Positions 44,126 to 53,333 of a DNA stretch of 64,000 bases are shown piece by piece. The stretch is from Vibrio profundi (GTDB taxonomy: Bacteria; Pseudomonadota; Gammaproteobacteria; Enterobacterales; Vibrionaceae), in assembly GCF_005281835.1 (NCBI RefSeq), contig NZ_RZIS01000010.1:1-64000 (forward strand), read 5' to 3'. The stretch's first letter is position 1. Every line of letters starts with the position of its first letter. A program made the translations under genes and the position numbers. Below the pieces are notes generated by a model. That model was not told the origin of the DNA and ran no database searches. It saw only the letters and a list, made by a program, of their open reading frames with translations.

Positions 44126-44557
44126 ATGGCTCTAGAAAGAACGTTTTCGATTGTTAAACCTGATGCTGTAAAACGTAATCTTGTTGGTGAAATCTATCAC
44201 CGTATTGAAAAAGCTGGCCTACAAATCATTGCTGCAAAAATGGTGCAACTGACTGAAGAGCAAGCAAGTGGCTTTTACGCAGAGCACGAAGGTAAAGAGT
44301 TCTTTGGTCCTTTAAAAGAGTTCATGACTTCTGGCCCAATCATGGTCCAAGTTCTTGAAGGTGAAAACGCGATTGCTCGTTACCGTGAACTGATGGGTAA
44401 AACGAACCCAGAAGAAGCGGCATGTGGCACTATCCGTGCTGACTATGCGATCAGCATGCGTTACAACTCGGTACACGGTAGCGATAGCCCTGAATCGGCA
44501 GCTCGTGAAATCGAATTCTTCTTCCCTGAATCAGAAATTTGCCCACGTCCTGAGTAA
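44126..44557 (+). CDS. ndk: Nucleoside diphosphate kinase
   Basis: A 143-residue Ndk, the E. coli length from ATG 44126 (MALERTFSIVKPDAVKRN), with GAAAGGAA upstream; ATG 44111 would add five residues. It balances nucleoside triphosphate pools through a phospho-His intermediate in the motif NSVHGSDSPESA. It lies downstream of pepB, with its own terminator. Confidence 0.98.
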   Translation: MALERTFSIVKPDAVKRNLVGEIYHRIEKAGLQIIAAKMVQLTEEQASGFYAEHEGKEFFGPLKEFMTSGPIMVQVLEGENAIARYRELMGKTNPEEAACGTIRADYAISMRYNSVHGSDSPESAAREIEFFFPESEICPRPE

Positions 44558-44579
44558 ACAAACTGACATAGACTGTTTG

Positions 44580-44610
44580 ATAAGGCCTCAATTTGAGGCC
44601 TTATTTTTTT
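44580..44610 (+). terminator. Intrinsic terminator after ndk
   Basis: ATAAGGCCTCA pairs perfectly with TGAGGCCTTAT around ATT, followed by a run of seven Ts. Confidence 0.95.
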
Positions 44611-44713
44611 GTGATATGGAAACGCAAATCGCTTTGAATGAAACTTGCAAAAGTTGTATGAATTTTATTCACTTTAAATTGAATGCCTTAACAAAAGCAG
44701 GGCCTTACAGGTC

Positions 44714-44742
44714 TTGTTGAAGGCGCGTAAAGGCTGTACAAT
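44714..44742 (+). promoter_or_regulatory. Sigma-70-type promoter upstream of rlmN
   Basis: TTGTTG and TACAAT are separated by exactly 17 bp, 38 bases upstream of the rlmN start. This is a good match to the vegetative promoter consensus. Confidence 0.65.
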
Positions 44743-44780
44743 TCGCGCCCTTATTTATCGTTCCGTCATTGAGAGGCATC

Positions 44781-45899
44781 ATGACCACAACTAAAGTCAA
44801 TCTACTCGATTTTGATCGTAAAGGTCTTCGTAAATTTTTCACAGAAGAGCTAGGTGAAAAAGCGTTCCGTGCAGATCAAGTCATGAAGTGGATCTACCAT
44901 TTTGGTGCTGATGACTTTGAGCAGATGAATAACATCAATAAAAAGCTGCGTGAAAAGTTGATGCATAAGTGTGAAATTAAAGCTCCAGTTGTTTCTGAAG
45001 CACAGCACTCATCAGACGGTACGATCAAATGGGCAATGCGTGTTGGAGACCAAGACGTAGAAACGGTTTATATTCCAGATGGTGATCGCGCAACACTTTG
45101 TGTGTCGTCTCAAGTTGGCTGTGCATTAGAATGTAAGTTCTGTTCTACTGCTCAACAAGGTTTTAACCGTAACTTAAAAGTATCTGAGATTGTTGGCCAA
45201 ATCTGGCGTGCATCTCGCGAAATCGGTTTAGAGAAAGAAACAGGCCGTCGTCCAATTACTAACGTAGTAATGATGGGTATGGGTGAGCCTTTACTAAACA
45301 TGAAGAACCTAATGCCTTCATTAGAGATCATGTTAGATGATTTAGGTTTCGCCTTGTCTAAGCGCCGTGTAACGGTTTCAACTTCAGGTGTTGTTTCTGG
45401 TCTTGACCAAATGACGGACAACATTGACGTAGCGCTTGCGATTTCACTGCATGCTCCAAATGACAAGCTTCGTAGTGAAATCATGCCAATTAACGATCGC
45501 TGGGATATCGAAGATTTCCTTGCATCAGTTCGTCGTTATATTGCTTCTTCAAATGCTAACCGCGGTAAAGTAACGGTAGAGTACGTTCTGCTGGATCACG
45601 TCAATGATGACATGGACCATGCGCGTGAACTGGCTGAGTTAATGAAAGATACGCCTTGTAAAATTAACTTAATTCCATTTAACCCGTACCCAGGTTCACC
45701 ATACAAGAAACCAAGTAACTCTCGTATTGACCGTTTCCAAAAAACGCTTATGCAATATGACTATACCGTCACGGTACGTAAAACACGTGGTGACGATATT
45801 GACGCAGCATGTGGACAGTTGGTCGGTGACGTTATCGATAGAACGAAACGAACTAAACAGAATGCTTCAGGGGAAGCCATCCCAGTAAAAACTGTTTAA
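44781..45899 (+). CDS. rlmN: Dual rRNA/tRNA C2-adenosine methyltransferase RlmN
   Basis: A 372-residue radical-SAM enzyme from ATG 44781 (MTTTKVNLLDFDRKGL), slightly shorter than E. coli (384). The [4Fe-4S] motif CALECKFC (CxxxCxxC) and the C-terminal catalytic Cys in DIDAACGQL are present. It methylates A2503 of 23S rRNA and A37 of some tRNAs. It depends on Isc-made clusters. A strong terminator follows. Confidence 0.98.
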   Translation: MTTTKVNLLDFDRKGLRKFFTEELGEKAFRADQVMKWIYHFGADDFEQMNNINKKLREKLMHKCEIKAPVVSEAQHSSDGTIKWAMRVGDQDVETVYIPDGDRATLCVSSQVGCALECKFCSTAQQGFNRNLKVSEIVGQIWRASREIGLEKETGRRPITNVVMMGMGEPLLNMKNLMPSLEIMLDDLGFALSKRRVTVSTSGVVSGLDQMTDNIDVALAISLHAPNDKLRSEIMPINDRWDIEDFLASVRRYIASSNANRGKVTVEYVLLDHVNDDMDHARELAELMKDTPCKINLIPFNPYPGSPYKKPSNSRIDRFQKTLMQYDYTVTVRKTRGDDIDAACGQLVGDVIDRTKRTKQNASGEAIPVKTV

Positions 45900-45910
45900 G
45901 TGAATCATTT

Positions 45911-45947
45911 AACAAGCCGGAAGATAATCTTCTGGCTTGTTTGCTTT
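45911..45947 (+). terminator. Intrinsic terminator after rlmN
   Basis: AACAAGCCGGAAGA pairs with TCTTCTGGCTTGTT (one G-U pair) around TAA. T-rich sequence follows. It lies 11 bases after the rlmN stop. Confidence 0.88.
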
Positions 45948-46312
45948 TGGGCTTTTTTGAACACTTCCCTCACGAATACCCACTTATTTCGTCAATTTTT
46001 GGACAAAAGCTTGAGCTAACTGTAAATTTTGTTGAAAGAGTTTTTGTCTTGCATAGCCATTGGCTTATGATGAGACTACCTTAGTTGTAAGCTAAGACTT
46101 AGTTAATTACTTAATGTGCACGTATTGTCTATTCAGGTTGGCTACCCGCTGGGTGCTGAGGTTCTTCGAATCTTAGCTTCACTTCAGAAAACGCTATTGG
46201 CACGAGTAATTGAAAGTAATTTCACACCTATTGCGCTTTGATTGAACGAAAAATAAAGAAAACAAAAAGAAATTGTCGAGTAAGCGCAGTAACACAAAGA
46301 AGTTCGAACCCT
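45948..46312. other. Spacer between rlmN and rodZ
   Basis: About 365 bases hold no gene. In many gammaproteobacteria pilF lies between rlmN and rodZ, and no TPR-protein frame is seen here. The segment should carry the promoter for rodZ-ispG-hisS. It contains the near-repeated motifs CCTTAGTTG and GACTTAGTT near 46079-46106. Confidence 0.5.
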
Positions 46313-47254
46313 ATGAACACTGAACAAGATAACCCAACACCTCAAGAATTTACGCAGCCTGAAGCAGGCACTATTTTAAAGCAGAAACGTGAATCGCTTG
46401 GCCTGACTCAAAAACAAATTGCAGATCGCTTGAAGTTACGTGTCTCTGTTATCGAACAAATCGAAGACAATCAATTTGAAGTTGAGCAAGTGGCAACCTT
46501 CACCCGTGGTTACTTACGTTCGTACGCAAAATCGGTGAATTTGGATGAGAAGATTGTTCTAGATGCATTAGATCACGCTGGCGATGCTCAACATCAAGAA
46601 CAAGAAATGCAAAGCTTCTCTCGCAAAACCAAAACAGAGAAACACAATAGCCGCATTATGGGGATCACATGGGGGATTTTCGCGGTTATCGTCGGCATAT
46701 CGTCACTATGGTGGTGGCAAAATCAGCAGCAAGATACTCTGTCACAATCACTGGCCGCATCGTCTACAGAAACTGAGGTGATAGCGAATGAACCAGAAGT
46801 TGATACTTCAATCATCGAAGAAGTAGTGGCCCCAGTTATTCCTAGTGAAGAAACGGTCGATATCGTATCTATAGAGCCTGTTGAAGAAGTTCCTGTTGAA
46901 GTTGTGGAAGAACCACAACCAGAGGTAGCAGCTGTCGTTACTGAAACGGTGACAGTAGACACACCAGAAATTGTTGAAGAACCTGTTGCCGTAGAAGAAG
47001 TGGAAACTTCGACTATCGCGAATGAACTAGCGATGCAGTTTTCTGCTGATTGCTGGATTCAAGTAAAAGATGCGACAGGTAAAACATTATCTACTGGCAT
47101 TAAAAAAGCCGGTCAAAGCCTAAAATTATCTGGAACGGCACCGTATAAAGTGGTGTTAGGCGCTCCAGAAGGCGTATCAATGACATTTGCAAGTGAACCT
47201 GTCGACCTTTCTGGGTATACTTCAGGCAAAGTAGCAAGAATCACCTTACCTTAG
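46313..47254 (+). CDS. rodZ: Cytoskeleton protein RodZ
   Basis: A 313-residue membrane protein from ATG 46313 (MNTEQDNPTPQEFTQPEAGTI); an in-frame ATG at 46238 would add a basic, non-homologous lead. The N-terminal Xre-type helix-turn-helix (about 20-85, LKQKRESLGLTQKQIADRL) binds MreB. One membrane span follows at about 114-132 (GITWGIFAVIVGISSLWWW). The periplasmic part has a Val/Glu/Pro-rich linker (about 155-230) and a C-terminal beta domain (ADCWIQVKDATGKTL). It maintains rod shape. It is seven bases before ispG. Confidence 0.94.
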   Translation: MNTEQDNPTPQEFTQPEAGTILKQKRESLGLTQKQIADRLKLRVSVIEQIEDNQFEVEQVATFTRGYLRSYAKSVNLDEKIVLDALDHAGDAQHQEQEMQSFSRKTKTEKHNSRIMGITWGIFAVIVGISSLWWWQNQQQDTLSQSLAASSTETEVIANEPEVDTSIIEEVVAPVIPSEETVDIVSIEPVEEVPVEVVEEPQPEVAAVVTETVTVDTPEIVEEPVAVEEVETSTIANELAMQFSADCWIQVKDATGKTLSTGIKKAGQSLKLSGTAPYKVVLGAPEGVSMTFASEPVDLSGYTSGKVARITLP

Positions 47255-47261
47255 AGCTAAT

Positions 47262-48383
47262 ATGCAACACGAATCTCCAATTATTCGTCGCAAATCGACC
47301 CGCATTTATGTGGGCGATGTGCCGATCGGTGATGGTGCACCTATCGCTGTGCAATCCATGACCAACACACGAACAACAGACGTTGCGGCGACTGTTGCTC
47401 AAATTAAAGCACTCGAAAATGTTGGTGCTGATATTGTGCGTGTATCTGTTCCTACTATGGATGCAGCAGAAGCGTTTAAGCAAATCAAACAACAGGTTTC
47501 GGTACCGCTCGTTGCGGATATCCATTTCGATTACCGTATCGCGCTAAAAGTGGCTGAGTATGGTGTGGATTGTTTGAGAATTAACCCTGGTAATATCGGT
47601 AATGAAAGCCGAATTCGCAGTGTCGTTGATTGTGCTCGTGACAAGAATATCCCAATTCGTATTGGTGTTAACGGTGGTTCTCTTGAGAAAGACATCCAAG
47701 TTAAATATACCGAGCCTACGGCAGAAGCATTAGTTGAATCTGCAATGCGTCATGTTGATATCCTTGATCGTTTGAACTTTGACCAATTTAAAGTCAGCGT
47801 GAAAGCTTCAGATGTATTCCTAGCGGTAGGTTCATATCGTTTGCTAGCTAAGCAGATTGACCAACCTTTACATTTAGGCATTACAGAAGCAGGTGGCGCA
47901 CGTGCTGGAGCGGTTAAGTCCTCTGTTGGCCTTGGTATGCTGTTGGCTGAAGGTATCGGTGACACATTACGTATTTCTTTAGCGGCAGATCCTGTTGAAG
48001 AGATCAAAGTTGGTTTCGATATCCTGAAATCTTTGCGTATTCGCTCGCGTGGTATCAACTTCATCGCTTGCCCGAGCTGTTCTCGCCAAGAGTTCGATGT
48101 TATTAACACCGTAAACGCGCTTGAAGAGCGTTTAGAAGACGTCATTACTCCAATGGATGTTTCTATTATTGGCTGTGTTGTGAATGGCCCTGGTGAAGCT
48201 GAAGTTTCCCACTTAGGTCTAGCGGGTAGTAACCGTAAGAGTGCGTTTTACGAAGATGGCAAACGTCAAAAAGAGCGTTTTGATAACGATGACCTCGTAA
48301 ACCAACTTGAAGCTAAGATTCGAGCTAAAGCCTCTGTGCTGGATGAAGCGAATCGCATTGATGTACAAAACTTAGAAGATTAA
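47262..48383 (+). CDS. ispG: 4-hydroxy-3-methylbut-2-enyl diphosphate synthase IspG
   Basis: A 373-residue enzyme of the methylerythritol phosphate isoprenoid pathway (E. coli 372). The [4Fe-4S] ligands C270 and C273 (ACPSCSRQEFD) and C305 (GCVVNGPGEA) are conserved; Glu in the last motif completes the site. It converts the cyclic diphosphate to HMBPP. It is a client of the Isc system encoded 5 kb upstream. It is co-transcribed with rodZ. Confidence 0.98.
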   Translation: MQHESPIIRRKSTRIYVGDVPIGDGAPIAVQSMTNTRTTDVAATVAQIKALENVGADIVRVSVPTMDAAEAFKQIKQQVSVPLVADIHFDYRIALKVAEYGVDCLRINPGNIGNESRIRSVVDCARDKNIPIRIGVNGGSLEKDIQVKYTEPTAEALVESAMRHVDILDRLNFDQFKVSVKASDVFLAVGSYRLLAKQIDQPLHLGITEAGGARAGAVKSSVGLGMLLAEGIGDTLRISLAADPVEEIKVGFDILKSLRIRSRGINFIACPSCSRQEFDVINTVNALEERLEDVITPMDVSIIGCVVNGPGEAEVSHLGLAGSNRKSAFYEDGKRQKERFDNDDLVNQLEAKIRAKASVLDEANRIDVQNLED

Positions 48384-48387
48384 TTGA

Positions 48388-48434
48388 ATCTCAGCGATCA
48401 CCTCTACAATCTAGAGCATGTCAGTCGCTGAGAT
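48388..48434 (+). other. Nested hairpin between ispG and hisS
   Basis: ATCTCAGCGA pairs perfectly with TCGCTGAGAT (10 bp), and inside it CTCTA pairs with TAGAG. No U-run follows. It ends 17 bases before the hisS GTG start, close to the ribosome site, so it could affect hisS translation or mRNA processing. Confidence 0.6.
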
Positions 48435-48451
48435 CTTACGGAATTATTATC

Positions 48452-49720
48452 GTGGCAAAAAATATCCAAGCAATTCGAGGCATGAACGATTGCCTTCCAA
48501 CTCAATCTCCACTTTGGCAAAAAGTGGAAGGCGCAGTTAAAAACGTTATCAGTGCATACGGTTATAACGAAGTTCGTATGCCGATCGTTGAAGAAACCAA
48601 CCTATTCAGCCGTGCAGTAGGTGAAGAAACTGATGTAGTTTCAAAAGAAATGTACACTTTTGATGATCGTAATGGCGATAGTCTAACGTTACGTCCGGAA
48701 GGTACTGCAGGTTGTGTACGTTCATGTATTCAAAACAGCCTTATCAATCGTGATGAGCAGCGCCTATGGTACATGGGACCAATGTTCCGTCACGAACGTC
48801 CTCAAAAAGGTCGCTACCGTCAATTCCACCAATGTGGTGTGGAAGTGTTTGGCCTAGACGGTCCAGACGTTGACGCAGAACTTATCATGATGACTGCGCG
48901 TCTATGGCGTGAGCTAGGCATCGACAAGCACGTTCGTCTAGAGCTGAACTCAATCGGTTCTACTGAAGATCGCGCAAACTACCGTACCGCACTTGTTGCT
49001 TTCCTAGAACAGCACATTGATGTGCTAGACGAAGATTGTAAACGTCGCATGCACACTAACCCGCTTCGTGTACTAGATACTAAGAACCCAGACGTTCAAG
49101 CTATTTTAGGTGATGCACCTCGTCTATCTGAATATCTTGGTGAAGAGTCACAGCAACATTTTGCAGGTTTGTGTGAACTTCTTGACGCCGTTGGCATCGA
49201 ATACCAAGTTAATGAGCGCTTAGTTCGTGGTTTAGATTACTACAACCGCACAGTATTTGAGTGGATCACTGACAGCCTTGGAGCACAAGGTACAGTGTGT
49301 GGCGGTGGCCGCTATGATGGTCTTGTTGAGCAACTTGGTGGTAAAGCAACATCGGCAGTTGGCTTTGCAATGGGCCTAGAGCGTCTAGTACTGATGATGG
49401 AAACGTTAGAGCTAACAGAAGTTCGTCGCAGCGTAGACGTGTATATGGTTGCTGCTGGTGAAGGTACTATGATCGCTGGTATGAAGCTGGCGAATCAATT
49501 ACGCGATAACGTTAAAGGCGTTCGTGTAATGAACCACTTCGGTGGCGGCAACTTCAAGAAGCAATTCAAACGTGCCGACAAAGTAGGTGCGGTGATAGCA
49601 CTAGTACTTGGTGAAAACGAAGTCGCTGACAACACCGTTGTACTAAAAGATTTGGTTGGTGGTGTGCAAGAAACCGTGTCTCAAGCGGAAGTTGCAGAGA
49701 AAGTCGCTGCGCTAATCTAA
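48452..49720 (+). CDS. hisS: Histidyl-tRNA synthetase
   Basis: A 422-residue class II synthetase (E. coli 424), GTG start at 48452. Motif 1 is in NEVRMPIVEETNLFSRAVGEETD, motif 2 in FRHERPQKGRYRQFHQ, and motif 3 in GFAMGLERLVLMM, with the HisA segment RGLDYYNRTVFEW. The C-terminal anticodon-binding domain begins near residue 330. A nested hairpin precedes its start. Confidence 0.98.
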   Translation: MAKNIQAIRGMNDCLPTQSPLWQKVEGAVKNVISAYGYNEVRMPIVEETNLFSRAVGEETDVVSKEMYTFDDRNGDSLTLRPEGTAGCVRSCIQNSLINRDEQRLWYMGPMFRHERPQKGRYRQFHQCGVEVFGLDGPDVDAELIMMTARLWRELGIDKHVRLELNSIGSTEDRANYRTALVAFLEQHIDVLDEDCKRRMHTNPLRVLDTKNPDVQAILGDAPRLSEYLGEESQQHFAGLCELLDAVGIEYQVNERLVRGLDYYNRTVFEWITDSLGAQGTVCGGGRYDGLVEQLGGKATSAVGFAMGLERLVLMMETLELTEVRRSVDVYMVAAGEGTMIAGMKLANQLRDNVKGVRVMNHFGGGNFKKQFKRADKVGAVIALVLGENEVADNTVVLKDLVGGVQETVSQAEVAEKVAALI

Positions 49721-49740
49721 CGATAAGCCAATAGAAATTT

Positions 49741-49766
49741 AAAGCGGTAGAAGGTTCTATCGCTTT
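49741..49766 (+). other. Hairpin between hisS and yfgM
   Basis: AAAGCGGTAGAA pairs with TTCTATCGCTTT (one G-U pair) with a tiny loop, followed by only a short T-run. It may be a weak terminator or processing site inside the operon. Confidence 0.55.
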
Positions 49767-49790
49767 GCAAAGAATTGAAGAGGACAGGAA

Positions 49791-50405
49791 GTGGAACTTT
49801 ACGATACTGAAGAACAACAAGTTGAAGCCATTAAAGATTGGTGGAAAGAGAATGGTAAAGCCGTGATCTTTGGTGCTGTGGTTGGTTTAGGTGGCTTATT
49901 TGGCTGGCGTTACTACCAAGATTCAGCGATTGAAGCTCGTGAAGCTGCATCTGAACAATACACTTCAGCGATGGAAAGTTTAGCGGCTCAAGGCGTGGAT
50001 GCGCAGGCAGCAGTGCAAACCTTTATTGATGGCAATAGCAAGGCTGAGTACTCAGTACTGGCTGCTATGCAATTAGCTAAAGTTCAAGTTGAAGCCGGTG
50101 AGCTAGAAGCTGCACTTGAACAGCTTCAGTGGGCAAAGGCGAATACCAAGGATGCGGCATTGGCTCCACTTGTTTCCTACCGTGTTGCTCGAATTCAAGC
50201 AGAACAAACTCAATTTGATGCAGCGCTCGCTGAGCTTGCAACCATTACAGATGAGTCTTGGAAAGGTCGCGCAGCCGAGCTACGTGGTGACATTTTGCTT
50301 CGTCAAGGTGATCAAGACGCAGCTTACAGTGCTTACACTGAAGCTCAGCAAGCAAGCGATGCTAGCCAAGCGTTACAAATTAAACTAGACGATCTAGCGA
50401 AATAA
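49791..50405 (+). CDS. yfgM: YfgM, ancillary SecYEG translocon subunit
   Basis: A 204-residue inner-membrane protein (E. coli 206), GTG start at 49791 behind GAGGACAGGAA. A cytoplasmic N-terminal segment (ELYDTEEQQVEAIKDWWKENG) is followed by one membrane span at about 24-42, then periplasmic TPR-like helices. YfgM works with PpiD at the Sec translocon and influences the Rcs response in E. coli. It is 13 bp before bamB. Confidence 0.96.
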   Translation: MELYDTEEQQVEAIKDWWKENGKAVIFGAVVGLGGLFGWRYYQDSAIEAREAASEQYTSAMESLAAQGVDAQAAVQTFIDGNSKAEYSVLAAMQLAKVQVEAGELEAALEQLQWAKANTKDAALAPLVSYRVARIQAEQTQFDAALAELATITDESWKGRAAELRGDILLRQGDQDAAYSAYTEAQQASDASQALQIKLDDLAK

Positions 50406-50418
50406 GGGCTAACTCTAA

Positions 50419-51594
50419 ATGAAGAGCATGTTCCATAAATCGTTAGTTAAAAAAGCGATGGTTTGCGCGGCAGCCGTTGGTGTACTTGCTGGTTGTGCCA
50501 GTGAAGAAGACACCATCATTATGGCGCCAGTGCCAACCGTATCTAGTGAATTCACTCCAAAATCTGAATGGTCGACCTCAATCGGAAATGGGGTAGGGCA
50601 TTACTTCTCTAAGTTGACTCCGGAATACGCGTACGACAAAGTCTTCATCGCTAGTCGTGACGGTATGGTAAAAGCGCTTGATCCTGAAACAGGTAAAGAG
50701 CTTTGGAGTAATGACTTAGAACGTGAAGTGTATGCACGGCTCTCTGGCGGACTAACAGCGGCATACGGAAAAATTTTCGTTGGTAACGAAAATGGTGAAG
50801 TGATTGCGCTGGATGAGTCAACTGGTGAAGAGCTATGGCGTGTCGTTGTAAATGGTGAAGTGCTTGCGGCACCGGCAACGGACAACAACTTAGTTATTAT
50901 CAACACTAGCCGCGGAATGTTAATTGCGCTTGATCAGACTAGTGGAGAACAGAAGTGGACAATAAGCACTGAGGTTCCTAGCCTGACACTGCGTGGCGAT
51001 AGCGCTCCAGTCACCGTTTCTGGTGGTGTATTTTGGGGAACGGCTAATGGTCGTCTAGCTGCAGCAATTGTTGAACGTGGACAGCTTATTTGGCAGCAAC
51101 CCGTTGGTACTCCAAAGGGCGCGACAGAAATTGATCGCCTAGTCGATGTCGATGCTTCACCTGTAATTTTGGGTGGCACACTTTACACTATCGGTATTAA
51201 CGGTCAGCTGATTGGTATTGATCTACGTTCAGGTAAGCCAACGTGGAAGCGTAATTACTCTTCGGCGATAGATATGGCCAGTGATGGTAGCCGTTTATTT
51301 GTTGTGACAGACAAAGATCATTTAGTCGCTGTTGATGCACGCAGCGGTACAGAACTTTGGAGCACTGACAAGCTTGAGCATCGTTTACTTACTGCACCTT
51401 CAATTATTGATGGTTATGTTGTAGTAGGCGATACCGAAGGCTATCTACACTGGTTAGATCGTTCTACGGGTGAATTTGTTGCTCAGCAGCTTGTTAATGA
51501 TAGCGGTTTCGCTGTTGGTCCAGTTGCATTATCTGATGGTTACTTAATCGTTACTCGTAATGGCGATGTAAAGAAACTGACGATTAGCCAATAA
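50419..51594 (+). CDS. bamB: Outer-membrane assembly lipoprotein BamB
   Basis: A 391-residue eight-bladed beta-propeller lipoprotein (E. coli 392). The lipobox LAGC ends at C26 (numbering from ATG 50419; ATG 50428 is an alternative). Repeated GEELWR, GKELWS and GKPTWK blade motifs are visible. It is a subunit of the BAM complex that inserts barrels, such as the outer-membrane proteins coded at 18.5-20.7 kb. A strong terminator follows. Confidence 0.97.
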   Translation: MKSMFHKSLVKKAMVCAAAVGVLAGCASEEDTIIMAPVPTVSSEFTPKSEWSTSIGNGVGHYFSKLTPEYAYDKVFIASRDGMVKALDPETGKELWSNDLEREVYARLSGGLTAAYGKIFVGNENGEVIALDESTGEELWRVVVNGEVLAAPATDNNLVIINTSRGMLIALDQTSGEQKWTISTEVPSLTLRGDSAPVTVSGGVFWGTANGRLAAAIVERGQLIWQQPVGTPKGATEIDRLVDVDASPVILGGTLYTIGINGQLIGIDLRSGKPTWKRNYSSAIDMASDGSRLFVVTDKDHLVAVDARSGTELWSTDKLEHRLLTAPSIIDGYVVVGDTEGYLHWLDRSTGEFVAQQLVNDSGFAVGPVALSDGYLIVTRNGDVKKLTISQ

Positions 51595-51614
51595 AGCGTG
51601 ATATAATTCACAAT

Positions 51615-51648
51615 CGGCTCCTGGTTGGTAACAGCCAGGAGCCGTTTT
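51615..51648 (+). terminator. Intrinsic terminator after bamB
   Basis: CGGCTCCTGG pairs perfectly with CCAGGAGCCG around a ten-base loop, then TTTTATT. It separates bamB from der, which therefore probably has its own promoter. Confidence 0.92.
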
Positions 51649-51752
51649 ATTGAGATAAATTGATTAATCCATGTGGTTATAGGTAAAAATTTAAGCTTGC
51701 TGGCAAGTGTTTACCTATAACTACATTAAGAAAAGAAATTGTAGAGGTTGTT

Positions 51753-53234
51753 ATGGTACCTGTTGTTGCTCTAGTAGGGCGTCCGAACGTAGGTAAATCT
51801 ACGTTGTTTAACCGATTGACTCGAACTCGTGATGCATTGGTTGCGGATTTCCCAGGCTTAACGCGTGACCGTAAATATGGCCAAGCTCAGCTTGGTGAAC
51901 ACGAATTTATTGTGATTGACACTGGTGGTATCGACGGTACTGAAGAAGGTGTTGAAACAAAGATGGCTGAACAGTCATTAGCTGCGATCGATGAAGCTGA
52001 TGTTGTCCTGTTCATGGTAGATGGTCGTGCAGGTTTAACACCTTCTGATGAAGCGATCGCCGCGCACCTACGTAAAATCGAAAAGCCTTCGATGCTTGTG
52101 GTAAACAAGGTTGATGGTATTGACGCTGATGCTGCGAGTGCTGATTTCTGGCGTTTAGGCGTAGACGATATGTACCAAATTGCTGCTGCTCATGGCCGTG
52201 GTGTAACTGCGCTAATTGATTTGGCTTTGAACCCTTTTGCAGAAGCCCTAAAAGCTGAGTCTGGTGAAATCAACGACCTAACTGAGTTTGAAGATGAAGA
52301 AGCAGAGCAGCTGGATTTCACAGAAGAAGAAGCGGAAGCAGAATTCAAGCGCCTTCAAGATCAGCCGATTAAGCTGGCAATCATTGGTCGTCCAAACGTG
52401 GGCAAATCAACACTGACTAACCGAATTTTAGGTGAAGAACGTGTAGTGGTTTACGATATGCCTGGTACGACTCGTGACTCTATTTATATCCCAATGCAGC
52501 GTGACGAGCGTGAATACGTACTGATTGATACTGCGGGTGTTCGTCGTCGCAAAAACATTAATGAAACTGTTGAGAAGTTCTCGGTAGTTAAAACGTTAAA
52601 AGCGGTTGAAGATGCTAACGTCGTGCTATTAGTGATCGATGCTCGTGAAAACATTTCTGATCAAGACCTAAGCTTACTTGGCTTTGCATTGAACGCAGGT
52701 CGTTCAATCGTTATTGCGGTTAACAAGTGGGATGGATTAGATAACGATGTGAAAGAGCGCGTGAAGAAAGAGCTAGATCGTCGTTTAGGCTTCGTGGACT
52801 TTGCACGTATCCACTTCATTTCTGCCCTTCACGGTACTGGTGTTGGTCACTTGTTTGAGTCGGTAGAAGAAGCATATAAATCTGCGACGACTCGTGTTGG
52901 TACATCTGTTCTGACTCGAATTATGAAAATGGCAACAGACGATCACCAACCACCTATGGTTCGCGGCCGACGCGTGAAGCTGAAGTATGCGCACGCTGGT
53001 GGCTATAATCCACCTATCGTCGTTGTACACGGTAACCAAGTACGTGAGTTACCAGATTCATACAAGCGCTACTTGATGAACTACTACCGTCGTTCATTGG
53101 AAATTATGGGTACACCGATCCGTATTCAGTTCCAAAACAGTGAGAACCCGTTTGAAGGTAAGACTAACAAACTGACTATCTCTCAAGAGCGTAAACGTAA
53201 GCGCATGATGAGTATGATGAAAGGTCGTAAGTAA
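51753..53234 (+). CDS. der: Ribosome biogenesis GTPase Der (EngA)
   Basis: A 493-residue tandem GTPase (E. coli 490). G domain 1 has GRPNVGKSTLFN (about 8-19), DTGGI and NKVD. An acidic linker (about 165-200) leads to G domain 2 with GRPNVGKSTLTN (about 211-222), DTAGV and NKWD. The C-terminal KH-like domain ends in basic KRKRMMSMMKGRK. It helps mature the 50S subunit. GAGG lies before ATG 51753. Confidence 0.98.
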   Translation: MVPVVALVGRPNVGKSTLFNRLTRTRDALVADFPGLTRDRKYGQAQLGEHEFIVIDTGGIDGTEEGVETKMAEQSLAAIDEADVVLFMVDGRAGLTPSDEAIAAHLRKIEKPSMLVVNKVDGIDADAASADFWRLGVDDMYQIAAAHGRGVTALIDLALNPFAEALKAESGEINDLTEFEDEEAEQLDFTEEEAEAEFKRLQDQPIKLAIIGRPNVGKSTLTNRILGEERVVVYDMPGTTRDSIYIPMQRDEREYVLIDTAGVRRRKNINETVEKFSVVKTLKAVEDANVVLLVIDARENISDQDLSLLGFALNAGRSIVIAVNKWDGLDNDVKERVKKELDRRLGFVDFARIHFISALHGTGVGHLFESVEEAYKSATTRVGTSVLTRIMKMATDDHQPPMVRGRRVKLKYAHAGGYNPPIVVVHGNQVRELPDSYKRYLMNYYRRSLEIMGTPIRIQFQNSENPFEGKTNKLTISQERKRKRMMSMMKGRK

Positions 53235-53250
53235 CCTTTAACAACATTTG

Positions 53251-53286
53251 AAAATACCCAAGCTTCGACTTGGGTATTTTTTTAAG
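53251..53286 (+). terminator. Intrinsic terminator after der
   Basis: AAAATACCCAAG pairs with CTTGGGTATTTT around CTTCGA, followed by further Ts. Confidence 0.95.
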
Positions 53287-53333
53287 TAAAATTTGTACCA
53301 ACTGATAATTAAAAATAAAGACAACGGGCAGCA

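Noticed and set aside
44424..44720. Plus-strand 98-codon frame overlapping the ndk end
   Set aside because: It runs through the ndk terminator hairpin in another frame; no homology is visible.
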